Assembly: GCA_052161625.1 (NCBI GenBank)
Contig: CP197412.1
Direction: 5' to 3' (one strand)
Length of the DNA stretch: 64,000 bases
Source: JBKCUI01 sp052161625
Lineage (GTDB): Bacteria > Planctomycetota > Planctomycetia > Pirellulales > Pirellulaceae
Part shown: positions 27,701 to 35,205 of the stretch, piece by piece
Layout: each line of letters opens with the position of its first letter
How positions within the stretch are numbered: position 1 is the stretch's first letter
Notes under the pieces: model-generated
Told to the model about the DNA's origin: nothing
The model's input: only the letters and a program-made list of their open reading frames with translations
Databases searched by the model: none
Position numbers and translations under genes: made by a program

Positions 27701-28229
27701 CTTGGGCAGAAGGGGACCATTGGCGCTCCAACAGTGGTTTCAGCACGTAAGAGTCGATCGGCGATATTGGCCAATCTCGCCACTCGTTCGGTGCATCTCG
27801 CAGATGAGGAGGTTCGGTCTCCTGTACTTGGTCAAAGGACCAATGTTTCTCGTAGTTCGCGCCCGCATCGATCCATGCTTGCAATGCGGCGACTTCCGCG
27901 TCCGTCAGTGCAGCACCGAACTCCGGAGGGGGCATCCTCTCGCTCGGGTCTTGGCTCATGACCCTTCGGATCATTTCCGATTCGGATCCCTTCCCAGGAA
28001 TGATTGCTGGCGAGCCAGAGTCGGCTGGACTCGTCGCATTTGCGAGGGAATCCAGGCGCAGGCCCGACTCAATCTTCTCCTCGTCCGGGCCATGGCAAGC
28101 GAAGCAGCGATTGGAAAGTATGGGCCGGACCTCTCGTTTGAAGTCGACGGATGGCTCCGCTGCAGGAGAATACTCACGTAGCAAGCAATTCGAAAACCAA
28201 AACGCAAGGAGTGCGTACCGAATCATCAT
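24741..28229 (-). CDS. secreted cytochrome c-like DUF1549/DUF1553 protein with discoidin-like domain
   Basis: The 1162-residue product from about 28229 starts with a signal peptide (MMIRYALLAFWFSNCLL); a longer frame to 28325 lacks one. A planctomycete cytochrome C domain follows with heme motif CFACHG, then DUF1549 with CAQCHSHKYDP, a galactose-binding/F5-8C-like region (WWEIELAEQQPLDQIRIWNR), a coiled segment and DUF1553 (TPRVIANRYWEYLFGTGIV) reaching the end. Predicted to be exported and heme-bearing, possibly binding a polysaccharide through the discoidin-like part. Coupled with the downstream DUF1501 gene. Confidence 0.9.
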   Translation of the reverse strand: MMIRYALLAFWFSNCLLREYSPAAEPSVDFKREVRPILSNRCFACHGPDEEKIESGLRLDSLANATSPADSGSPAIIPGKGSESEMIRRVMSQDPSERMPPPEFGAALTDAEVAALQAWIDAGANYEKHWSFDQVQETEPPHLRDAPNEWRDWPISPIDSYVLKPLLERQWSPSAQADRAVLLRRIYLDLIGLPPSLEELDEFLADNEPDAIEKRIDALLASPAYGEHWGRKWLDLARYADSAGYADDPQRTIWGYRDWVIRAFNRGMPFDQFTIEQLAGDLIENPTEDQLVATAFHRNTLTNNEGGTNDEEFRNVAVVDRVNTTMSVWMGITMACAQCHSHKYDPISQKEYFEVFAIFNQSQDADRTDESPTLAWFTPEQRQQIESWKKRMESLHRELDAPEPLWADAQRNWEALLADPIAWGQVHPTRITQDQAPGDLRQEDGFFEVKPASQANSLEMEWTIASLNDLQQLHGIALNSRELEGLKIHEVSGTLRSLQSSSLPARFIRIELPGEDKILSLAEVQIFCGSDNVAPQGKATQSSEGFGGVASRAIDGKTEGDYNKNSVTHTEKSSSPWWEIELAEQQPLDQIRIWNRTDNKLEERLSGAIVRVLGADRELISEFRIEKGAPSYEFQIVPSVVIPWSFASSAGEIGSVEGAKAIDGKPQTGWTVGREELEANRLVLAIDSSKFASTSESLTYPATLTLRLQIQSSKKQSASGFMGVLTSNDPRLLDWLKLPAKVHSIVQKPRADRSSEEEVFLHRYYVRAIAPEREALRTELAAIEQKLAETNPETTVPVMKELDTEKRRETHVQLRGNYRVHGEQVEPGLPVAFHSYAKSKESKPTGLTRLELAKWLVQSDNPLTPRVIANRYWEYLFGTGIVRTSEEFGSQGDLPSHPELLDHLATELIRLEWDTKKFLRYLVLSQTYQQTSSVSAERFEQDPENVLFSRGPRFRASAEQIRDMALEAAGLLSHRMFGPPVRPMQPSMGLNAAFGSKTDWETSKGENRYRRALYTQWRRSNPYPSMATFDAPNREVCVLKRDRTNTPLQALVTLNDPVFVEAAQGLARRAVLVDGGGKSFESRVEKIFEWTLARRPRDTEVATLRTLWEEAMSELESAPELATKLATEPLGALPEGASPSELGAWTALCNVVLNLDEFLMKP

Positions 28230-28453
28230 GGTGACGGAAGGCGGGGTTGGATGAGGGCAAACGGGCCTTTTCATTTTATCCCACGGCGATGATTCGGTTC
28301 CAGGCAATGAACCAAATGTTGCCAAATTCCTTCCGGTTCCCTCCCTATGGGTTGCGACTAAACATCCGTGTTTTCTCGCAAATCCAAAAACCTAGTGCTG
28401 TTCAGTCCGGCACTCGAAGGTAAAGTACGACCGCGTCCCCAACCCCAACCACT
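28230..28453. promoter_or_regulatory. divergent intergenic region
   Basis: About 220 bp separate the start of the heme/DUF1549 gene (minus) from moxR (plus). It must hold both promoters, but I cannot point to convincing boxes. The line is inferred from gene orientation only. Confidence 0.35.
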
Positions 28454-29443
28454 ATGACTGTCGATATCCAACGCATTCGAGATACGATCATCCCATTTAG
28501 CGAGGACTTGGAACGGGTACGCTCCGAGGTCCGTAAAGCGCTAGTGGGGCAGGACGCCATGCTTTCCCGATTGCTCATCGCCTTGCTCACCGGCGGTCAT
28601 GTGCTGCTCGAGGGATTGCCAGGGCTTGCAAAGACGACCGCGATCAAGGCATTGGCAGGTGCCATCCATTGTGAATTCCAACGCATCCAATTCACTCCGG
28701 ATCTCCTCCCCGCTGACTTGATCGGGACGATGATCTACAACCCCAAAGAGGGGACGTTTGGAACTCGCAAAGGACCGATTTTCGCGAATCTCATACTCGC
28801 GGATGAAATCAACAGGGCTCCCTCCAAAGTGCAATCTGCCTTGCTCGAAGCGATGCAAGAGCGACAGGTAACCATCGGCGATACGACCTACCCCCTCGAA
28901 GAGCCCTTTCTGGTCCTCGCTACGCAGAACCCGATCGAGCAGGAGGGGACCTATCCACTGCCGGAGGCTCAAGTCGATCGATTCATGCTCAAGGTCGTGG
29001 TGGGCTATCCAACTAAAGAAGACGAACGGAAAGTAATCCAAGCAGCCATGGATGCCTCACAACCTCGCGTCCTCCCGGTTCTCGAGCCAAGTCGTTTGCT
29101 AGAGATGAAATCCGCTGTCCATCTCGTCTATTTGAATGACAAGATCCAGGACTATGTGTTGGACTTGGTAGCCGCGACACGCGAACCAGAGAAGTTCAAG
29201 CTTCCCAAATTAAAAGCATTGATTCAGTGCGGAGCTTCCCCCCGCGCGTCGATCAGTCTCTGTGTCGCCGCGCGCGCCAACGCATTCTTGGCAGGACGCC
29301 CATTCGTCACACCGCAAGACGTGAAAGAGATCGCGCTCGAAGTCATGCGGCACCGCATTTTATTGACATACGAAGCGGAAGCGGAAGAGATGTCGGCCGA
29401 CGACATCGTTCGCCAAGTCCTCGACGCAGTCCCCGTTCCCTGA
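28454..29443 (+). CDS. MoxR-family AAA+ ATPase
   Basis: The 329-residue protein has Walker A GLPGLAKT (Lys60), Walker B with sensor (ILADEINRAPSKVQSALLEA), and the MoxR-typical QERQVTIGDTTYPL and ATQNPIEQEGTYPLPEAQVD segments. MoxR ATPases act as chaperones that insert metals or mature VWA-containing partners. It heads a six-gene run with DUF58 and VWA/Bat proteins, the usual partners, with 8 bp to the next start. Confidence 0.95.
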   Translation: MTVDIQRIRDTIIPFSEDLERVRSEVRKALVGQDAMLSRLLIALLTGGHVLLEGLPGLAKTTAIKALAGAIHCEFQRIQFTPDLLPADLIGTMIYNPKEGTFGTRKGPIFANLILADEINRAPSKVQSALLEAMQERQVTIGDTTYPLEEPFLVLATQNPIEQEGTYPLPEAQVDRFMLKVVVGYPTKEDERKVIQAAMDASQPRVLPVLEPSRLLEMKSAVHLVYLNDKIQDYVLDLVAATREPEKFKLPKLKALIQCGASPRASISLCVAARANAFLAGRPFVTPQDVKEIALEVMRHRILLTYEAEAEEMSADDIVRQVLDAVPVP

Positions 29444-29451
29444 GAGCCATC

Positions 29452-30336
29452 ATGGCAGCACGCGAACTCGACGACATCCTGCGAGAAGTTCGCCGCGTGC
29501 AAATCCAAGCGCGACGGCAAGTCAACGATCTATTGTCCGGCGAGTATGCCAGCGCGTTCAAAGGCCGGGGAATGGAGTTCGAGTCGGTCCGGGAGTATGT
29601 TCCCGGAGACGATATTCGAACCATCGATTGGAATGTGACCGCCCGTTCGAGCACCCCCTTCATCAAAACCTTTCGCGAGGAACGAGAGTCGACGATCGTT
29701 CTCGCCGTCGATATTTCCGCGTCGGGTGCCTTCGGAACCTTCGCAAGGTCCAAGCTGGATCTTGCCATCGAAGTCGCCGCGGTGTTGATGTTCACCGCGA
29801 TTCGAAATAATGACAAAGTCGGATTGCTCCTTTTCGCCGATGAGATCGTTCGGTACGTTCCCCCTCGAAAGGGACGCGGGAGCGTGCTTCGGCTCATCCG
29901 TGAACTCCTCACCGTTGAACCTGTCCAACGGACGACGGACATTGGTCGAGCGTTGCAATATCTCGGACGGGTGCACCATCGGCGTTGTATTCTATTCGTC
30001 TTGAGCGACTTCATCAGCCAGGAATTTTCTCGCGATCTCGCCATCGCCAACCAACGGCATGATTGCATCGCGTTCCTGTTGCGAGACCCGCGAGAAGAAT
30101 CGCTCCCCAATGTGGGTTGGGTCGCCTTCCAAGACGCCGAGACGGGCGAAATCGTTGAGATGGATTCATCCAGCTCCTCGGTGCGAAAATGGTATGAAGC
30201 ACAGTGCAAGGAGCGAGATGAACGACTGTTCGAGATGTTGCGGCGCGCCCAAGTCGAAAGCTTGACGCTCCGCACCGATCGCCCTTACTCCCATGACTTG
30301 CAACGATTCTTTCTCGCGAGGGAGCGTGCACGTTGA
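29452..30336 (+). CDS. DUF58 domain protein
   Basis: ATG 29452 gives 294 residues; an upstream frame to 29227 overlaps moxR and is rejected. The DUF58 signature GRGMEFESVREYVPGDDIRT-IDW is present, followed by a VWA-like fold (IVLAVDISASGAFGT) with a partial MIDAS. These proteins accompany MoxR in the aerotolerance operon. The next gene starts within its stop codon (TGATG). Confidence 0.93.
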   Translation: MAARELDDILREVRRVQIQARRQVNDLLSGEYASAFKGRGMEFESVREYVPGDDIRTIDWNVTARSSTPFIKTFREERESTIVLAVDISASGAFGTFARSKLDLAIEVAAVLMFTAIRNNDKVGLLLFADEIVRYVPPRKGRGSVLRLIRELLTVEPVQRTTDIGRALQYLGRVHHRRCILFVLSDFISQEFSRDLAIANQRHDCIAFLLRDPREESLPNVGWVAFQDAETGEIVEMDSSSSSVRKWYEAQCKERDERLFEMLRRAQVESLTLRTDRPYSHDLQRFFLARERAR

Positions 30337-31352
30337 TGAACCCAGTCTATCTGCGCATCCTGTTTTTTATCCTGATGCCTCTCTGCGTCTGCAGTTCCAA
30401 TCCTTCCTATGCACAGCAAACGAATGCGTTGGATACCAGCGATGTTGCCAGCGATGTTGCAAGCCAGCCCGGCTGGAGTATCCGAGTGAAGGTGTCCCCG
30501 AGCGAACCCAGCCTGGTGGATAGGCTTTCACTGCAGTTCATTGTCGAGGCCGATCCGGGCCTAGAACTTGGTGAACCGGAACTACTCGTTGCACCAGAAG
30601 ACTTTTCCATCCATCAGGACTTGGAATCCACAGAATGGAGCGATGGTAAGACACGTGTCTTTCGGGCAATCGTGACTCCGAACAAACCAGGGAAGGTGAG
30701 CTTGCCTCGATTGGCGATCCCCTTCGTCAAGAGGGAACGATCCAGTAACGAGCAATCGGGCACCGAACGAGGGATCATGGCAAGCCCCTTGATCGACATA
30801 GAAATCGTTGGCGATCCCAAAGCCAACGATCTCAACGCAATTCGAGGAGCGGATTTAGAAGGTCCCGCCGAAGAGGGGCATTCCAGATGGACGTGGCTCG
30901 TCGCGTTCGGGGCGATAGCGATAGCACTCCTCGCGTCGATAGCATGGTTATCCGTTTCTATCTGGAGGCGATATCACAAGAAGGAAGAGTTGCCGGAGAG
31001 ATATGCAAGACGCATGTTGGAAGATCTTTTGTCGGAGAAACTACTCGAACATGATCGATTTCAAGATTTTTACATTCGATTGACCGGAATCGTCAGGCAA
31101 TTCATTGAAAAGAAAACAGGGCTGCATGCGCCGGAGCTAACGACGGAAGAGTTTTGGATCGCAACCCGACAAACACCTTACCTTTCGGGTGAATGGAGCC
31201 AGTCCCTCCATGCTTTCTTATCCTCTGCGGACCTCGTGAAGTTTGGCGGTCAAAGACCGGATCCTGACGCGATCGCGACCGCTGTCCGAACAGCCCGGGA
31301 TGTGATCGACCGCTTCGCAATAGGCGGGAAAGAGGGAGGAGGAAACGCTTGA
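30336..31352 (+). CDS. membrane protein with BatD-like N-terminus and DUF4381-like C-terminus
   Basis: ATG 30336 overlaps the previous stop by one base and gives 338 residues. A signal peptide (ILFFILMPLCVCSS) is followed by a beta-rich extracytoplasmic region (VSPSEPSLVDRLSLQFIVEA), a transmembrane helix (LVAFGAIAIALLASIAWLSV) and a cytoplasmic helical tail (RYARRMLEDLLSEKLL) like that of DUF4381 proteins found in Bat operons. It probably works with the neighbouring VWA proteins at the membrane. The following gene again begins inside its stop. Confidence 0.7.
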   Translation: MNPVYLRILFFILMPLCVCSSNPSYAQQTNALDTSDVASDVASQPGWSIRVKVSPSEPSLVDRLSLQFIVEADPGLELGEPELLVAPEDFSIHQDLESTEWSDGKTRVFRAIVTPNKPGKVSLPRLAIPFVKRERSSNEQSGTERGIMASPLIDIEIVGDPKANDLNAIRGADLEGPAEEGHSRWTWLVAFGAIAIALLASIAWLSVSIWRRYHKKEELPERYARRMLEDLLSEKLLEHDRFQDFYIRLTGIVRQFIEKKTGLHAPELTTEEFWIATRQTPYLSGEWSQSLHAFLSSADLVKFGGQRPDPDAIATAVRTARDVIDRFAIGGKEGGGNA

Positions 31353-32431
31353 TGTTTGACTCCTTTCGGTTCCTGCATTGGGGATGGCTGTTCGCGATCC
31401 CGTTCGTTTGGCTCGGAATTTGGCATTTCCAGAAACGAAGACATCGCCCCGTTGTCCTTTTTTCAGCGGTAAGTGGTTTACAGCGCCCTCCACGCTCGGC
31501 ATGGACTTGGGTGCAGAGGTTGGTTCCGTTCATGGAGGGTGTGGCGCTTAGTTGCCTTTTGATTGGAATGGCACGCCCTCAATGGGGGGAAAGCGAATCT
31601 CGAGTGAGCGGAGAGGGGATTGCGATCGAGCTTATTCTCGACATCTCCGGTTCGATGGAGGCGATCGACTTTGAGTTGGACGAAAGGCAAGTCAATCGTC
31701 TTGCCGCGGTCAAACACGTGGTGAAGGCGTTTGTTCAAGGTGACAAGGGGTTGGGATTGCGAGGGAGACCCAACGATCCAATCGGCGTCGTCGCCTTCGG
31801 AGGTTTTGCTGAAAGCCGTTGCCCCCTCACGTTGGATCACCGGGCGATGGTAAGCGTTGTCGATTCACTCCAGATTCCTCGACCCATCCGTGATGCGCGT
31901 GGGCGAATTCTGAACGAGCAAAGTTTGGAGGAAGAATTGGCGACCGCGATCGGGGACGGCTTGGCGCTCGGCATAGATCGACTCAAAAACGCTCGATCAA
32001 AAAGCCGCATCGCCGTTCTACTTACCGATGGAGATAGCAACGCAGGAGCCATCGATCCTCGCGACGCCATGAAATTGGCGAAACAGCTTGGGATCAAAGT
32101 CTACACCATCGGGATTGGTCAAAACGGAGTGGTACCGGTCCCACGCGAGGACGAGTTTGGGACCCGGATGCTTGTTCCTGCACGCTTTTCGATGGATGAG
32201 ACATTGCTGAAAGAGATCGCAGCGGAAACGGGGGGCAGTTACTTTCACGCGTCGGATACCCAAGGCTTGGCGGATGTCTATTCTCAAATCGATCAGTTGG
32301 AAAAGAGCGAAGTGGAGGAAATGCAGTTCGCTCGTTACACAGAGGCCTATTCGTGGGTGGTGCTCCCCGGAATCATTCTATTGTGGTTGTCATATGGTTT
32401 GAAACGCACAAGGCTTCAATGGCTCGCATAA
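31352..32431 (+). CDS. BatA-like VWA membrane protein
   Basis: The 359-residue product starts at ATG 31352 (TGATG overlap). An N-terminal TM (WLFAIPFVWLGIWHF) and a second one (VALSCLLIGMARPQWG) are followed by a von Willebrand A domain with MIDAS DISGSM and the LLTDGDSNAGAIDP segment, and a C-terminal TM (WVVLPGIILLWLSYGL). This is the BatA layout. It binds a divalent metal through MIDAS and is thought to be handled by MoxR. Confidence 0.88.
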   Translation: MFDSFRFLHWGWLFAIPFVWLGIWHFQKRRHRPVVLFSAVSGLQRPPRSAWTWVQRLVPFMEGVALSCLLIGMARPQWGESESRVSGEGIAIELILDISGSMEAIDFELDERQVNRLAAVKHVVKAFVQGDKGLGLRGRPNDPIGVVAFGGFAESRCPLTLDHRAMVSVVDSLQIPRPIRDARGRILNEQSLEEELATAIGDGLALGIDRLKNARSKSRIAVLLTDGDSNAGAIDPRDAMKLAKQLGIKVYTIGIGQNGVVPVPREDEFGTRMLVPARFSMDETLLKEIAAETGGSYFHASDTQGLADVYSQIDQLEKSEVEEMQFARYTEAYSWVVLPGIILLWLSYGLKRTRLQWLA

Positions 32432-32458
32432 AACCAAATCGCGGCAGGAGGTAATTCG

Positions 32459-35203
32459 ATGGAATGGCGCAACCCTATTTATTGGACTGCAGGTTGGATC
32501 GCCGCGTTGGTTTGGCTGGCGTTGGTCTGGTGGAGTGTTGTTCGCAGTGATCGAAAGAGAGAGCGATTCGCCCCCGGTCCAATGCAATCGCAAATCCTTT
32601 CGCCCCGCAACTATTGGGGGGCATGGTCGAGCGGTCTGTTGCACGCGATCGCTATTCTTTTGGCATTCCTTTCACTCGCAGGTCCTCAATTCGGCGAGTC
32701 GGAGCAAAGGGTCGAGAGTCGGAGCAACGACCTCTACGTTCTCCTCGACGTATCGCGTTCGATGACCGCAACCGATGTGCTGCCATCCCGTCTGGATCGC
32801 GCTAAAGCAGATATTGCGAGTCTTGTGAATCAATTGCAGGGAGAGAGGATCGGATTGATCGCCTTTGCCGGTCAAGCCGTCATTCAATCCCCACTCACCG
32901 TCGACTACGAAAATTTCAAACGCATCCTTGCCAGCGTCGATCCCTTTACCGCGCCGCGAGGTGGGACAGCTATCGGAGATGCCATTCGCAAAAGCACCGA
33001 AATCCTTGCCCAAACTACGTCGGGAAGAAGATCGATTCTCTTGGTTTCCGATGGAGGAGATTTGGAATCGAGTCCGGTAGAAGCGGCCGAGTTCGCAGCC
33101 CAGGAAAACATCCCGATCTACGCGATAGGGCTCGGAGATTCCAAACGAGGAGCCCGCATTCCTGCTGGGGATACAGGCGGTTTCATCGAATACAAAGGGG
33201 AACCGGTTTGGAGCAAACTCGAGCCCGCATTGCTCGAAGATATCGCTGAGAGGACGAAGGGAAGATTCTTTCCAGTGGAGACCCGTTCGATGGATATGGC
33301 CGCTTTCCACAGCGAGTTTCTATCCGACAACGGCATTGGCTCAGGAGAAACACAATCCGAAGTGGTCAAAGCGGAGCAGTACCAGTGGTTTCTGGGTGCC
33401 TCCCTCGGATGCCTTCTACTGGTACCGTTTCTGTCCCAACGCAATCCCTTTCCTTTACGTCGTCCAAATTCTATCAGCTCACTGAGGCACGTGGCTTCGG
33501 TGCTCGCACTGGTTTGTTTCCTTCCGTCGACGTCGGCTCTTTTGTTTGCCGATGGCGGAGCGACCGTCGCACCGAACGAGGCATTCGAGCGAGCTTACAT
33601 GGAACAGACGAAGGGTAATTTGGAGGAAGCGATTGAATGGTATGAGCAAGCGTCGCGTTCGAGCGATCCCCGTCTCGTGTCTGCGGTCCAGTTCAATCTT
33701 GGGAAGCTTTATCTGAATCAGATTCCTCCTGGGCTCAAGCCTGGCGAGACCCCGATCGCCGATAAAGAGCGTCAACGCCTGGAGAACTTGGCGACCTTAG
33801 CTATCGACTCCTTTTCGAATAGCCTCGAGCTTGCACCAGGAAAGCAATCTGCGAGACAGGCGTTGCTCGCGACGAAGCAATGGTTTGCGAAGGCAAAGGA
33901 TGCTTGGCGATTGGAGGATCTGCAGGCTAAGGTTGCGAAATCGGGGGGATTTGCTGCGGTCCAAGAGCTCGCAAAATCTCAAATCGAATTGCTTCATAAA
34001 ACGCAACAGGCTCGGGAAAGCTTTCAGCCGGCTACCTACGCTGAATTAGAGAGAAGACAACGCGGATTGATCGATGAATTGACCATCGTTCAGCAGCAGT
34101 TTCAGATGGAACTCGAAAGAGATGAACAAGGCGATGCGCCGAACAGTAATCTCGAAGGAGTGAAACAAACCTTGGAGATTATTGATGGCTTCTTCGCCGA
34201 AGCTCGCAATGCCATGGTCCAGTCGAACGAGGCGTTGAATTCCTTTTCGGCTGAAAAGGCTGAACAAGAGGAGTTGCGGGGGATTCAATCCTTGGAAAGC
34301 CTTTGGAACTGGCTCGCCCCTTACGAAGCCTTGCTCGAACGATCCATCCAGGAACAAGAGGGACTTGTTCAAGAATTCGAGACATCCGATACAATCTCCG
34401 GCGACTTGCTTCGCGAAAGATGGTTACAACGCCAGACTTGGAACCGGAAACGCACGGCGCTTTTGGCAGAGAAGGCATCGCAGTCTCTCGCGGCCCAAAA
34501 ACCATCGGACCAGGCCGAAGCGACTGTCGACAATACCAGCTATTTGGAGAAAGCGGTTTCCGTCGGCCCCCAAGCGACCGAGGCGATGCGGGCGGCTTTG
34601 AATCATGTATTGTCTCGAGAAGCGCGCAATGGAAGGGAACAGGCAGAGGAGGCATTGCGGCTGTTGAAGGAACTTGTACCGCCACAGGATCCATCCTCGT
34701 CCGACGACGGCGATTCGAAGAATAAAGACTCGAAGGAAGATGAGGACTCCTCCAAAAAGGAAGACTCCTCATCGAAGAGCGATTCCTCCGACGATCGCCA
34801 ATCGTCCAAGAAGGAGGAGCCCTCGTCGAAGGACAATCCATCGCAAAACCAGAGTGAGAATTCGCAAGACAGAGAAGAGAAAGGCAAGAAGGACGGGGAA
34901 CAGAAGCAGGATCCTGCACCTGGGGACAAGCCAGATGCAGAGAAGAAGAAGGAAGATAAGGAACAGGAAGCTGCAGACTCAAAACAGGAACCAACCCAAA
35001 GCAAACCCGATGAGAAGCGTGGAGAAGCAGCTAGCTCGACAGAAGGAGGTGCTTCCGCGGAGGGAGAACCATGGATGATCAGCCCGGAACGCCTTGAAGA
35101 ACTCCTTCGCAAAGTGCGCGAAAGGGAAGTCGAGAAGCGAGTCCGAGACAAGCGTTGGAGAGAACGGATTTACGGACGAAAACCAGTTGAAAAGGATTGG
35201 TAG
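32459..35203 (+). CDS. BatB/BatC fusion: VWA domain, TPR region and charged Ser/Lys/Glu-rich tail
   Basis: A strong AGGAGG at 32446-32452 precedes ATG 32459. The 914-residue product has an N-terminal TM, a VWA domain with MIDAS DVSRS (Asp97) and VSDGGDLESS, a TM near 310, then a second hydrophobic/signal-like segment and TPR-type helices (AFERAYMEQTKGNLEEAIEW), coiled-coil helices, and from about 750 a long low-complexity stretch of Ser, Asp, Lys and Glu (DNA ~34690-35050) before a conserved-looking basic ending. BatB and BatC are separate genes in Bacteroides; here they are joined. Confidence 0.87.
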   Translation: MEWRNPIYWTAGWIAALVWLALVWWSVVRSDRKRERFAPGPMQSQILSPRNYWGAWSSGLLHAIAILLAFLSLAGPQFGESEQRVESRSNDLYVLLDVSRSMTATDVLPSRLDRAKADIASLVNQLQGERIGLIAFAGQAVIQSPLTVDYENFKRILASVDPFTAPRGGTAIGDAIRKSTEILAQTTSGRRSILLVSDGGDLESSPVEAAEFAAQENIPIYAIGLGDSKRGARIPAGDTGGFIEYKGEPVWSKLEPALLEDIAERTKGRFFPVETRSMDMAAFHSEFLSDNGIGSGETQSEVVKAEQYQWFLGASLGCLLLVPFLSQRNPFPLRRPNSISSLRHVASVLALVCFLPSTSALLFADGGATVAPNEAFERAYMEQTKGNLEEAIEWYEQASRSSDPRLVSAVQFNLGKLYLNQIPPGLKPGETPIADKERQRLENLATLAIDSFSNSLELAPGKQSARQALLATKQWFAKAKDAWRLEDLQAKVAKSGGFAAVQELAKSQIELLHKTQQARESFQPATYAELERRQRGLIDELTIVQQQFQMELERDEQGDAPNSNLEGVKQTLEIIDGFFAEARNAMVQSNEALNSFSAEKAEQEELRGIQSLESLWNWLAPYEALLERSIQEQEGLVQEFETSDTISGDLLRERWLQRQTWNRKRTALLAEKASQSLAAQKPSDQAEATVDNTSYLEKAVSVGPQATEAMRAALNHVLSREARNGREQAEEALRLLKELVPPQDPSSSDDGDSKNKDSKEDEDSSKKEDSSSKSDSSDDRQSSKKEEPSSKDNPSQNQSENSQDREEKGKKDGEQKQDPAPGDKPDAEKKKEDKEQEAADSKQEPTQSKPDEKRGEAASSTEGGASAEGEPWMISPERLEELLRKVREREVEKRVRDKRWRERIYGRKPVEKDW

Positions 35204-35205
35204 GA

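Noticed and set aside
34603..35151. A 182-aa Ser/Phe-rich minus-strand frame
   Set aside because: It is the antisense of the charged low-complexity tail of the BatB/BatC protein; such repeats produce long open antisense frames.
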